The position numbers were made by a program, and so were the translations under genes. Under the pieces are notes generated by a model, which did not search any database, had not been told where the DNA came from, and saw only the letters and a program-made list of their open reading frames with translations. Below are positions 12,190 through 22,954 of a stretch of DNA of 64,000 bases, in pieces. Each line of letters starts with the position of its first letter. Positions within the stretch are counted from its first letter, which is position 1. Origin of the DNA: Luscinia megarhynchos (Eukaryota > Chordata > Aves > Passeriformes > Turdidae). The stretch spans positions 6,448,044 through 6,512,043 of the forward strand of contig CM067589.1 of the NCBI GenBank assembly GCA_034336665.1, in the 5' to 3' direction.

Positions 12190-14260
12190 GAGAATTCACA
12201 GAATCACTAGGTTAGAAGAGACCTTCAAGACCATCAGGTCCAACCCCTTCTTAACACCTCCATATGGCACTGCATGCCATATCCAGTCTTTTTTAAACAC
12301 ATCCAGGGATGGTATCTCCATCAATCCCTGGACAGATCATTCCAGTACGTTACCACCCATTCTGTAAAAAACTTTTTCCTAATATCCAATCTATATGTCC
12401 TTGGCGCAGCTTAAGACTGTATCCTCTCATTCTGTCAATTGCTGCCTGGTAAAAGAGACCAACCCCCACTTGACTACAGCCAACTTTCAGGATTTGTAGA
12501 AAGTGATAAGGTTACCCCTGAGTCTACTTTTGTCAAGGATGAACAATCCAAGCTCCCCGAGTCATTCCTCACAGGACTTGTGTTCCTAACCCCTCACCAG
12601 CCTTGCTGCCCTTCTCTGGACATGCTCCTTCCTAAATTGGGGGGACCAGAACTGGACACAGCACTTGAGGTGCTCCCCAACCAGTATCAAGCACAGGGGG
12701 AGAATCACTGCCCTGCTCCTGCTGACCACGCTATTCCTGGTCCAGGCCAGGTTCCATTTGCCTTCTTGGCCACCTGGGCACCCTGCTGGCTCATGTCCAG
12801 CCTGCTGTCCATCAGTGCCACCAGGTCCCTTTCTGCCTGGCCGCTGTCCAGCCACTCTGTCCCCAGTCTGTAGCACTGCAGGGTTGTTGTGGCCAAAGTG
12901 CATGAACCGCACTTGGTCTTGTTAAATCTCACCTTGTTGGATTTGGGCCCTGGATCCAGGCTGTACAGGTCCCTCTGCAGAGCCCTCCTACCCTCCAGCA
13001 GTTCCACACTCACATCCAGCTTGGTGTCATCTGCAAATTTGCTGATGGTGGACTCAATCCCCTCATCCAGATCATCAATGCAGGTATTGAAATCCACGCT
13101 GGCTGGCTTTGATCCCTCAGCCATCCTGTAGTGTAAGAGTCTGTCTAAAAGCCTCTCGTTTGTTCTGCCCAACGACCTTCGTTGCTCCCAGAAACAGGTG
13201 TGAGAACAACGGACTGGTCACAAGGACTGTTGGTGTACCTGGAGCTTGCTGTAGTGTGCTGCCCTCGAGCAGGCTACCTGCTGTAGCGTCCTGTTTACAC
13301 CTGTTTCTGGGAGCAACAATCTCCACAGACAATAGTCCATAAATCTTCCCACCTTTTGGCCAGAAGCCACTCGCTTTGGAAAAGACTATAAAAACATGCT
13401 CGGAAAAAGACCCCCCGAGATCTCCCCGGATGGCAACGGACATCTATTGGCTGGTACCATGAGGATCGTCTGCCTGTCTTGGTAGCTATAATCCCAACCC
13501 CTCTCTCTCTCCCTCTCTCTCTCTTTTATTTCCTGTCCCTCTATCGCGTTTGGTTGGCACTAAATAAAGTGCATTTTTTGCAAAAGTAAATGGTTTTGTC
13601 CCTTGCTGTATCTTTTGCGCTTTGAGATCCCTAAAAAGAACCTATCAGGACTCTGCACGTAGTGTGGACCCTGACATGTAGGTGCCCTGTGATGGCGCTC
13701 AAGGTGATCTGTTTCATCACCTCGCCGGGCACTGAGGTCAGGCTGACAGGCCTGGAGTTCCCCTGATCCTCCTTCCAGCCCTTCTTGGGGATGGGCTCGC
13801 ATTGGCACCTCCAGTCCTCTGGAACCTCCCTGGTGAACCAGGACTGGTGGTAAATGATGGAGAGCAGCTTGGGGAGCTCATCCAGCAGCTCCCTCATCCC
13901 CTTAGGATGGATCCCATCTGGTTCCAGAGACATCTGTGAGCATCTGTATGGATCAGCAGGTCCCCAGCTATTTCCTCCTGGATTACAGGGAGTCTGTTCT
14001 GCTCCCTGTCCCCATCTACCAGCTCAGGAGAACACTTGTCCTGAGGACAACCTGTTTTATTGTTGAAAAGAGAGGCAAAGAAGGGGTTAAGCATGTAATC
14101 CTTTTCCTCATCTTTGGTAACCATTTCCCCCCAATAAGAAATTGAGATTTTCCTTTTCTGTCTTTTTGCCAATAATGCATTGATAAAAATCTCTTGATTG
14201 TCCTTCACAGAAGTGGCCTGGTTAAGTCCTAATTGAGCTTTCACCTATCTAATTTATTTT
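12190..14260 (-). mobile_element. CR1 LINE, interrupted by an LTR
   Basis: The 3' end of the element is at about 12190 (minus-strand element). The 3' part of the reverse transcriptase frame lies at about 13100-12600, with the F-A-D-D-T-K-L catalytic box and the RRA-type end of ORF2 near 12590. An earlier part of ORF2 (from the linker before the RT core to about the E-V-P-E-D-W motif and the PVSLTS motif) lies at about 14250-13660. Between them is a foreign LTR-like insert at 13130-13650. About 300 bases of RT core expected between the two parts are missing. Stops and frame changes make it inactive. Confidence 0.85.
13130..13650 (+). mobile_element. LTR inserted in the CR1 element
   Basis: The insert begins TGTAAGAGTC and shows an LTR promoter layout: ACTATAAAAAC (TATA box) at about 13386, a CT-rich run at 13500-13527 and AATAAA at 13563. 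It carries a perfect 20-bp inverted repeat, 13181-13200 against 13298-13317. The 3' limit (around 13649) and target duplication are uncertain because the flanking CR1 has lost sequence. Confidence 0.7.
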
Positions 14261-17106
14261 CTGCATGACCTAATAACATCCTTAACCATTTCCTGAGTTG
14301 CCTACCCCTCTCTCCAAAGGTGATACAGCCTCTTTTTTCCACTGAGTTCCTGGATAAAATACTTATGCCTTGCCAGGCCACCCATTTCCCTTACTATTTC
14401 ACATTTTGGCACAGAGGAACATTTTGTTTCTTCTCTATGAAGATTTCTTTCTTGAAGTGTCTCCATCCTTCCTGGAAAACTTTGTTTTTAAGGGCTGTTT
14501 CCCATAAGAAAACCAGTACCTGATTCAGTTATCCCCAAATCTGCATCCTGAATAGGCCGAAGGCTGTTCTCTCTAAGTCCAGTGTAGGAGTTTTGTTGAT
14601 GCCCCTCTTTCTTTCACAGAATATGGAAAAACTCGATAATTTCGTGGTCACTGTACCCCAGGCAGCCTCTGACTACCACATCTCCCACCCGCCGCTCTCT
14701 GCTTGTGAACAGCAGGAGACAGAGATTTCCTTGATAGTGGGAAGAGAAGGAAACTTCCCCCAAGTGCAGCCTGGAAGGTTCAGCCTGGAGGTGAGGAAAC
14801 AGAAGTCTCTCCAAGGGCAGAATGTTGGTGGCCGAGGTGCCCCAGCGTGAGGCTGGGCCATGCCATGGCTCTGTGTGCCAGGAGCCGGCAGCACTGGATG
14901 CAGGGAGCCCAGGGAGGGCACAGCAATGCTGGCTGAGAAATGCTGGGGGGACAGCGAGATGGGTGTGTGCAGCCGGTCAGGGCAGAGGAGCAGCATGCAG
15001 TGGGGGCACAGGCTGCAGGAGAGATGGCCAAGGGCTGGGCAGGGCTGGCAGGGCCAGAGGCACCCAGGCCTTTGTGCCCTGGGCTGGGCAGTGCCGCTGG
15101 AGCTCCACAGAAGGAACTTTCCTTGCAGGGGCTGCACTTCGCTTCTGCCTCAGCCCTCCCTGAGCAGGCTGGCAGGGCTTGCAGTGTGATGACATTTGTC
15201 TTTGCTGCCCCTCCCATCCCAGTGCCCCAGGAACAGCCCCGAGCCATCTGTGAGGGACAGGCCCTGCTGGGCCAGGCCTGGGCTCAGGCCTTGGCCTTTC
15301 TGCTGCCTCCAACCAGCCCAGGCCTTGCTCAGCATTGCAGTTCCCTGCTCACAGCCTTTGGCTCCTGCAATACTGGCCTCAAGGATCTGCTCTCACCAGT
15401 CCCTGGGGAACCTTTGGCAGTCCTTGCCTTCACTGGGGCCAGTGATGTTCCAAGGGACTTGGAGTTTTGCTTCTGACTCTTTGAGCAGCTTCTTCAACCT
15501 TCTCTCAGTGCCTGAGGGTCTTGGACTCAGCCCCAAATCCACTGTGGGGATCATTAAAATACAGAAAGGTTTCAGGAGCTCTTTGTCTTCCTTCAATTGT
15601 CTTCAAGTCTGCAGGGCTTGTGCAGCTGGTTGGAGTCAGTTTGGAATTCTGATAAGGAGGAAGATTTGAAAGTGACTTTATTTTACTCAAAGGAATGTTT
15701 TTCTATTTTTCAGTTCAGAGAGAAAGTCTTAGAAGCATTCTCCCAAAGTGATCTTAATGCTAAATGGCTCCTTTGTAGCTCTGGGCACATTGAAGAAAGA
15801 GCACCCTGCAGGTGGACCCTGTTTGAAGAACCTGCTCCTCAACCCCATCATAACCATGTCATGATATCTCCTACCTGGGACTGACTTTTTGTTATTTAAA
15901 ATATTACTGTTCTATATTTTTATAAACCAATTTTTATATGTATATTAAAAAACTTTACATTATTAGCAACGAAAACAATTATTGATAATTGGTTCTAAGT
16001 AGCACAATTCCCTTCATTAATTAGTTAAGCTCTATTGGTTATTTATTTCTCCCTCTTTAAGATAATTAGTAATATTTGTATTCATTTTGTCATCTTTTTT
16101 CTATGATCTTTTTCTCAGACAGGGTCAAGGTGGTACATTTGGGTCCACGGAGACATTTCTGGGGCACATTTGGGCAATTTTATGCCTGGGCAAAAAATTT
16201 AGAAGGAAATTGAAAGACAGGAGAAAATTTAGTGTTATAAAGAAAGCAGGGCCGAGGCCTTTAGGGTCACAGGGAGGCCCTACGCCTGCTGCTGCTGCCA
16301 GGTCAAAGCGTGGAGAAGGTCCTCTAGCAGTCCCATCGAAGGGCAGGATTGGGAGTTCCATCCTCGCAAGCATGCTGAGAACTCTCTAGTGGCTCGTTGG
16401 TCTGGGGATGTCACTCTTCTCAACTGCTCCTTAGATTGTGGTGATTAAACAGTTACAAAGGGCACATTGCAGGTGACTTAGCTTGTTGGTGGATGTGGTC
16501 TCTGGACTTGGGTTCAGTGTTGGTTGACTACTTTCGTGAATTTTCTCTCTAGAGATAACTTCCGGTAATGGTGGTACTGGGTAACTTCTGGTGATTTACA
16601 TATGAGGTGTTGCTAGCTTGACAGACAGGCAGGCAGCAGCAGGCCGGAAATAAGGTAAGGGAAAGGGCAGAAGTGGTAAGGGGAAAGGGCAGAAATGGGA
16701 GGTAACTGGGATAGGGAAATACAATAAACTGGGGTTTAAAGTACATAAGGACTGCACATTTAACTGGGAAAGAACATAGCAACTTGATCAAAGAACTAGC
16801 AAACAAGCAAGTGGATAAAATGATAAAGTAAAGCAACAATCTTTTTAACTCTTCTAGGAACTCTTGTTTTATGGCTTTTAGCCAAGGCCTTTTACTACAT
16901 TTAGGGTTGTCAAGTGGGCACCAAGAAAGAACTTAGGGATTCTGAGGGGAAGTCTGGGCTTCAAAGTAGCACTTCGGGGTGCAGTTGCGCACTTGGAGGT
17001 CACGGAGGGGAATCTGGGGCCCTTCGTGGTCCCGGCGGGCACTTGGGGGCCTCTAAAGGGGCTCTCTGGGGCGCGTGAGATGATGAGAATTGTAGGCGTG
17101 GGTATA
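14261..17106. other. No gene recognised
   Basis: Nothing that I can assign. 14780-15480 is G/C-rich with overlapping open frames on both strands and no family match. 15890-16130 is AT-rich. Around 16940-17090 there is wording related to the repeats at 17793-18393 (cacttggggg..., ...gatgagaattgtagg). Confidence 0.4.
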
Positions 17107-17792
17107 TGTTCAAGTTTGGACAAACTTAGGGAAAAAAAACCCCCAGAAGAGCTTCCCAGGAAATAAACCCCGCCAATTCTTTATCCCACTGGACTTAAGG
17201 AAAAAAAAAAAAATTCACTCAGGGGGAAAAGTGGAAAAAACCTATTTATTAACACATACAAGAAAAACACTTCCCAGCACAGACCCAGATGACAAAAAAA
17301 GTTTTCACCGAGAGAGAGAGAAACTTGGACACTTCGATCTTCACTAGAAGGGCGAAACGCTTCTCTGGGCGGTGTCCAGAGGCAGGCCGCAGGGTTCCTC
17401 CGGAGCTGGTGCTGAATCCTCAGGAGGTGAGGGGAAGAAGGGAGAGGGGGAGAGAGAGAAAGAAAAAAACAGCCGGAATAGCCAGCAAGCCTTAAACAGC
17501 AGCGAGCTAAACCAAATAATTCAAGCAATATAGAGTAAAAAAAAAAATCAAGCAAAAAACAGCTAACTAACAAACCAGGCCACGAGCCACCACCACAGCA
17601 GCGATAGCCACACGCAGCAGCAGCCAGAGCCAAGCGCGCAGCCGCGCGAGCCTCCCCCCCACCAAGCCAAGCCCGCGGCAAACCAAGGCCATTCCGCAGA
17701 GCAGAGCCCAGGCGGCCCCTCCCCCGGGAGCAGACAGCTTCATGGCCAAGGGGGGCAGGGTGAGGAGTCAGTCAAAACATCAACCCAGGACA
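17107..17792 (-). mobile_element. Solo LTR with 5-bp target duplication
   Basis: The segment runs from TGTTCAAG to CCAGGACA and is flanked by GTATA at 17102-17106 and again at 17793-17797. It is the reverse-orientation relative of the LTR at 709-1226, sharing the TTTATTAACA/TTTTTTCCAC region. The minus-strand polyadenylation signal (AATAAA) lies near 17247. It is longer than the first copy, with a G/C-rich part at 17580-17750. The long minus-strand frame through it is an LTR artefact. Confidence 0.88.
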
Positions 17793-18393
17793 GTATAATA
17801 TGCTTTAATTGGGCCGTGGAGCATCATTGGAGTTCCAGTCGCAGCTGCAATGTCTCTCTGTGTGACGCGGTGCATGACAGGAAATGAAGTCAAGGCTGGA
17901 ATAGCACTATACAGGAACCGCAAAGCACGATGGTAGTTGTAGTCCCGGAAGTGGTTCAGACAGCGTGTTTGTGGGTCGGAGAAGGCACTTGGGGGACCAT
18001 TTTGACTCTCAAGGGTGACTTCAGGTCCTCAGGATGTAGTGTATACACTTCGGGAGCCCTTGGGGGTGCTTAGGGAGTTCTAACTGGGCTGTTTAGAGTG
18101 CGGGGAATGACAGGAATTTTAGGCATGGAACTGGGTTATGAGGTGCTCTGAGTTTGCGGGGGATGGCAGGAGATGAATTACGAGAAGTGTCTGTAACGGG
18201 CATCTATGTGGTTGGGAGCATCCAGGAGATCTAGGGACATTTTTGGGGGACCCCAAATGGGCACTTGAGAGGGCACTTATTTAACATATGAGGGGGTGGA
18301 TTCTGGGGTACTGCGGAGCGGAAGGCATGACGGGCATTGTAGTCCCAGCCCTAACTGGGCTCTGTGGGGCTGCGGGGCATGATGGGAATTATA
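17793..18393. repeat. Region of ZNF143/THAP11-like motifs
   Basis: Minus-strand reading gives repeated ACTACAAT.CCC.TCATGC-type motifs: around 17918-17946, 18318-18344 and 18374-18393, with weaker copies at about 17866, 18104 and 18160, and one before the LTR at about 17085. They sit in loosely repeated text ('cacttggg', 'gggctgtgggg'). The motif resembles the ZNF143/THAP11 site (SBS) of promoters. No gene is seen. Confidence 0.5.
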
Positions 18394-18493
18394 NNNNNNN
18401 NNNNNNNNNNNNNNNNNNNNNNNNNNNNNNNNNNNNNNNNNNNNNNNNNNNNNNNNNNNNNNNNNNNNNNNNNNNNNNNNNNNNNNNNNNNNN
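18394..18493. other. Assembly gap (100 N)
   Basis: Exactly 100 N, the usual placeholder for a gap of unknown size. The first real bases on its right side are the middle of a J recombination signal (see 18494-18505). Confidence 0.98.
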
Positions 18494-18505
18494 ATTCCAA
18501 TAACT
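18494..18505 (-). promoter_or_regulatory. Truncated J-delta recombination signal at the gap edge
   Basis: Bases 18497-18505 (minus strand AGTTATTGG) equal the nonamer of the J1 signal at 35347-35355, and 18494-18496 equal the first three spacer bases. The other nine spacer bases, the heptamer and the J itself would fall in the gap. The downstream sequence to about 19175 matches 35343-36020, so this is the same place in a duplicated D-J unit. Confidence 0.8.
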
Positions 18506-18840
18506 CACTCTTTGCTTCAGAGTGCTCAAAAGTGTTGTAAAGCAGGAGATGAAAAGCCAAATATGAGTCCTAATTATCCATGGGTTCAAGTCCATGAGAT
18601 TATCCAGAGGCAGACTTACTTTCAAAACTGGAAAGGAAAAAAAGTTAATAGAATAGTTCCATGATTTCAAATAGCTTGATTGAGTACAGAATTTTCAACT
18701 TCTCCCTTTCTTCTACCCATGAGCTCTTTTATATGTCCAGGATAAAAGGCAATATAGAAATAATTTCTATTTCTCTTCTTAATCATTACAGTCACCGTTC
18801 TCCTTTCTTTCCCAAAATATCTTACCCTTTTCCTCTCTTT

Positions 18841-18923
18841 TGTTTTTGTACAGGTCCCTATGCTGTTCATATCATTGTGGTATCCCAGCCCCAAACACAG
18901 TGATATATTTCATAGCAAAAACT
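18841..18923 (-). other. TRD diversity (D) segment, copy 2, with both recombination signals
   Basis: Read on the minus strand: nonamer AGTTTTTGC (18915-18923), 12-bp spacer, heptamer CACTGTG (18896-18902), D coding TTTGGGGCTGGGATAC (18880-18895, 16 nt), heptamer CACAATG (18873-18879), 23-bp spacer and nonamer ACAAAAACA (18841-18849). A 5' 12-signal with a 3' 23-signal is the arrangement known for TRDD genes, permitting V(23)-D-J(12) joining and D-D joining. The copy at 35691-35774 has the same layout. The three frames give Gly/Trp-rich residues, typical of D segments. Confidence 0.92.
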
Positions 18924-19531
18924 GTCTCTACTTCATGACACAGAATTTTGGATTGTACAGGCAGTCACATGACTTCTTCAGTGGTTTTACACCCAACGTA
19001 CCACCTGAAGAAGCACCATATGGCTTTCAAGGAAGGATCTCAAATAATATCAGAAAAGTTGAGTTGTAAACGAGAACATGGGGATGACATGACACCTCTG
19101 GAAAGTCTGAGGGAGTTAAGCTGGACAGAAAGCAGGAAAATAACCAGTACTTCTTGTGTTATTTCAAAGCATTTCTTTCAATGCAGTCTATTCCCTTCTT
19201 CTCTTCCTGTGGGCATTAGTGGTAGTGTGACAGGGGTCCTGGAATGCGGCAGTCTGTGTCTGGGGGTGCTGGGAGGAATGAATTAAAAGCTGAGGAATCA
19301 GGAGGATTGGAACTGCTCAAATGACCTCCCAACAGGGAAGGTCAGGTGACCTTCCAGCCCAGGGTCGACTGCACCCAGGGATCCTCTAGCATTGGCCTAT
19401 TTTAGATGCCAGTGTCTTTCTTTGCCTCTGTGTGGCTGTTGCTCAGGAATTCGCCCAGGTTAGCAAGGAAATAAATGTACTCTTGGTGAGTTTGTGGCTG
19501 CTCCAGCTGTTGTCTCACCCATGGGGTGGTG

Positions 19532-20350
19532 GCTATCCTAATTTGAAAGACAGGTGTTTGCCAAGGAAGGTGCAAACCTCCCTTGGAATGGAAAACATGA
19601 TCTCCTTCAATCTGAATTATTATAACTTTGAAATTAAGGGGTTTTCAGGCAAAGAGATAGGAAAAGGAACCCATTCTTTACCAGTATGTGTGTGCATAAC
19701 AAGGCAATCAAACAGCAGCACCAGCAGCAGCAGCAAACAGCAGCAGACCCCAGTCCCAGCTGCTCTGGGCTGCAGGCACTTTTCCTTGGGTGCAGTTCCG
19801 GGCACAGCCAGCAGGGGCGCTGCTGGCTCCCGGCCGGGCAGGGCGGGTGTGATGATTGCCCAGCAGGGGGCGCTGTGGCGCGAGCTCAGCCGCGTCTCCC
19901 TCACGCGGTAATGGCGGCTCAGGCGGGGGAGGAGAGAGATGGAGAGATGGAGAACGGCCTTCCTTTTTAAACCCACAGGAGCAGCTGATCCCAGTGACCC
20001 CTGCCATTCCAGCAGCTGCTTCAAAGTTCCTGGTACAGCTCATTTTGCAATCCAGAGGGACACCGGGATCAGCTGCTCCTATGGGCCTGTAAAGGGAGCC
20101 ACTTCTCCATCCCTTTCCCCCAACTCAGCCCCCATCAACAGCGTGAAAAGGCGGCCGAGCTCGACCACAGCGCCCCCTGCTGGGCAATCATCACACCCTG
20201 CCCTGCCCGGCCGGGAGCCAGCAGCGCCCCTGCTGGCTGTGCCCAGAACTGCACCCAAGGGGAAAGTGCTTGCAGCCCAGAGCAGCTGGGACTGGTGTCA
20301 GAGTCTGTTTCATGCCAATGATGGTGGGGTTTTTTGTTTGAGTTTGTGAG
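19532..20350. mobile_element. LTR-derived element with long inverted arms
   Basis: It begins with text related to other LTRs here (TTTGAAAGACAGGTGTTTGCCAAGG near 19537, 'TTATTATAACTTTGAAATTA' near 19615). The later part is a hairpin: 19750-19992 is nearly the reverse complement of 20065-20295, with a 72-bp centre. Outer limits are approximate and no target duplication was found. It may be two LTR fragments in opposite directions. Confidence 0.6.
20065..20295. repeat. Right arm of a ~240-bp inverted repeat (left arm 19750-19992)
   Basis: Matching landmarks: GGAGCAGCTGATCCC at 19978-19992 against its reverse complement at 20065-20079; CCAGCAGGGGCGCTGCTGGC in the left arm against its reverse complement near 20218; and CCAGTCCCAGCTG at 19750 against CAGCTGGGACTGG ending 20295. 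The arms differ by small changes only. Confidence 0.85.
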
Positions 20351-21857
20351 AAAAAAACGCTCATTTTAACATTTTCAAAGGTTTATTAAACTTTAACCAA
20401 TACAACCAAGGACTGAGTAAGAATAAAAGGTATGGGGCCAGGAGAGGATGGAGCACACAATATCTACCCTTCCACAGTCCATGTAACTGAGCTGTTTTGT
20501 AGTCCATAACAAAGCACTTTGCCCAGAGGGTTCCCAGGGAAGTCAGTGCTGTGAGCACAACTGAATGAAGAATGCACAACATCCACCTTCTTACCCACTC
20601 AGACCCTCTGTCTCACTGTAGAACGCTGTAAATGTGGCTAAGCAAGATTCCCACTTCCCACAGCTGTGCTCAGTGTCCCTGAGGAAGGAGGGCTGGGAGG
20701 TGCTGCAGAGGCCAGAGCAGAGATAACCCTGTTGTCCACGCTGAAGGTCAGGGTGATGCAGGAGATGTCAAGTGATGGTGGAGCAGATATTGACCCTACA
20801 GCCCATAGGGTTCCCCAGAAAGAAGTAACTGGACATGTCCTGAGCAGATCTCAGACTCCATGCAGAGTCATGTTGGAGCTGGCTCCTGACAGGAGCTGTG
20901 GTCTCATGGAATAAGTAGCCCATGTCAGAGCAGCTTTTCTGGGACAACCTGCAGGTACCCACACTGAAGCATTCTGTTCCTGAAGGATTGCACTGTGAAC
21001 TACAGACCCACACTGCAGGAGTTTGTGAAGAACTGCAGACAATTCAATGAAACCAAAGTTGAAAAATTCCTGGAGAAATGTCTTCTGTGGGGGGGACTCC
21101 ACACTCAGGCAGGGGAAGAGAATGGGAGGGCAGAAGTGGCAGACAAAATGTGTTACGAACTGACAGTTTCATTCCCCATCCCTGTGCAATGACTGGTTAG
21201 ATACTTCTAGATTTGTCCCTTTTTATCTCATTATCCAACTCTGATTTCATTCACAAAAACCTTAAATTAATTTCTCCAAGTCCATGTTTTTCTCCATGGT
21301 GGCACTGCACAGGCACACCTCTCTGTCCTCATCTCAATGCACAATCCTTGCATGTTTTCCCCATTTCCTCGAGGACGGGCACTGAGACAGCAGCTTCCTG
21401 AGCCCCTGGAGGACAACCACAGCCAACTCATCACACCTTCTGGACTCCTTCTTCCTCATCAGGTGCTCTGTAGCAGCCACCCAGAGCAATGTCATCCCTG
21501 CTGATCTGCCTTTGCTAAACAGCCTGGCTCCATCCACCACAGTGCTCTGGCAGCTACAGCAACACATCCCCATCATCCCATGGCTCTGCAGCCAAGGCCC
21601 AGAGGAAAAATGAGGCTGTGCTGGACAGGAGCCAGGCAATGTGCACTAAAGCTGCACTTGCCCAAACAGCCTGGGCAGTTCCCAGAACAGATCCTCCTGC
21701 ACCATCAATGGCAGCAGCCCTTCTCCCAGCCCTCCCCCACTGCCTTTTAGTGCCACCAAGCCAGAGGGATGTTTCTGGCACCTGCCATTGCCTGACAAGA
21801 GCCCTGAGGAGCAGCTGCTAGAAAGAAATACTGAGATATCTGTCTTCCCCATCTGGC

Positions 21858-21896
21858 AGTTTTTGATCCATTCTGGTACAGAGCTGCTCCAGGGTG
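21858..21896 (-). promoter_or_regulatory. V recombination signal, 23-bp spacer (V at 22 kb)
   Basis: Heptamer CACCCTG at 21890-21896, 23-bp spacer, nonamer TCAAAAACT at 21858-21866. The heptamer keeps the essential CAC. The copy at 46916-46954 has the same heptamer and nonamer. Confidence 0.85.
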
Positions 21897-22954
21897 ATTC
21901 TTGCTCCACAGAAATACGTTGCTATATCCTCTTGCTTTGCTGCCAGGATCTGCAGTGTGAAGATGTTCTCGGAGCTCTCCACTGTTCCCTTAAAGCGATC
22001 TTGGAAACCTTCTCCATAATGATCACCCTGCCTATAAATCCATTCCAGAGAGCTCTGTGGGCCCTGGCGGTACCAGTACATCCAGTACCTGCCCATGGAA
22101 GCCCCCTTCATGCTGCACTGGAAGGTGCCTGGATCTCCCTCTCGCACAGTCAGTTCCCTGGGGAGCTGCTCCAAGACCACCTGGCCAGTGACAGCTGCAG
22201 AGAGCAAGAACAAGCCACAGTCACTGCAAGATTCAGCAAAGGTCAGGGCAATGCTGGTGAGGCTTTGGACTGGCACTGCACCAGTGGGAGGACAAAATCC
22301 TCCTCTTTGAAGCCTGCTGACACTGATGGGCAGAGCTGGTAGCAGCTATCAAGGCTCACAAGGAAGGACATTCCACATTTCCCTCCCTCCTTTTCACAGT
22401 CAGACAAGAAGCCTTTTCTGATTTTCCCCAAAGAAGCACAAAGCATTTGCACCATGTCTTGACAAATCCCTTTATCCTTGCCAAGTCAGGGTGGTGAGGA
22501 GCCCACTCTGCTGTCCCTGAAAGTGCTCTAGGTGAGCCCAGCAGAGACACAGGCCTGTCCCAGGCCATGGGGCTTGTGCCCTGTGCTGCCATCCTGCAGC
22601 TGGTGTGTGCCAGAGGGGCCGCAGTGCCCCAGGAGCAGAGTGTCCAGTGCCAGGGCAAAGCGCTGGGCCCCCAGCTCTGAGTGCAGCAGGGAGGTGCCCT
22701 GCGTGTGCCCAGGCTGCAGAGGAGGCAGCTTGGATGGAGGTGACGAGCTGACAGGCACAAGAGGAGCAGGGCTGCTCTCAGCGTGCTCCACAGGCACGGC
22801 TGGGCAGCTGGAGCCGGGGAACAGGTGCGGCTGCAAGCGCCCAGCACAGCTCCCCAGAGCCCTGCAGGGCACAGGGCTCAGCTCCTGGGGCCAGCAGCCC
22901 TTCCCTGCACTTACCCACAATGGGCAATAAGCCCACGCACAGGGCACTCCACAT
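21897..22954 (-). CDS. TRDV/TRAV-type T-cell receptor variable gene (copy A)
   Basis: Two exons. The leader exon 22915-22954 begins MWSALCVGLLPIV and ends at a GTAAGTG donor; the V exon 21897-22194 follows an acceptor TTGCTCTCTGCAG. The domain has the first cysteine in TFQCS, the FR2 core MYWYRQGPQ, a DRF start of FR3 and YFCGAR at the recombination end. No stop or frameshift is seen, so it looks usable. The V joins D or J by V(D)J recombination to make the antigen-binding domain of a gamma-delta (or alpha-beta) receptor. The paralogue at 46955-48010 has the same leader. FR1 reads LEQ-PRELTVREGD, a conventional V, unlike the VH-type neighbours. Assignment to TRDV rather than TRAV rests on the nearby D-J-C. 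Confidence 0.88.

Noticed and set aside
17181..17749. 166-codon minus-strand frame
   Set aside because: It lies within a solo LTR with target duplication.
18860..19069. 69-codon plus-strand frame, repeated at 35690-35893
   Set aside because: The conserved stretch is a D segment with its two signals on the minus strand; the duplicate frame follows from the duplication.
20640..21190. Cys/Leu-rich minus-strand frames at 20.8-21.1 and 45.1-45.6 kb as genes
   Set aside because: They are not conserved in frame between the two duplication copies and look like an avian repeat.
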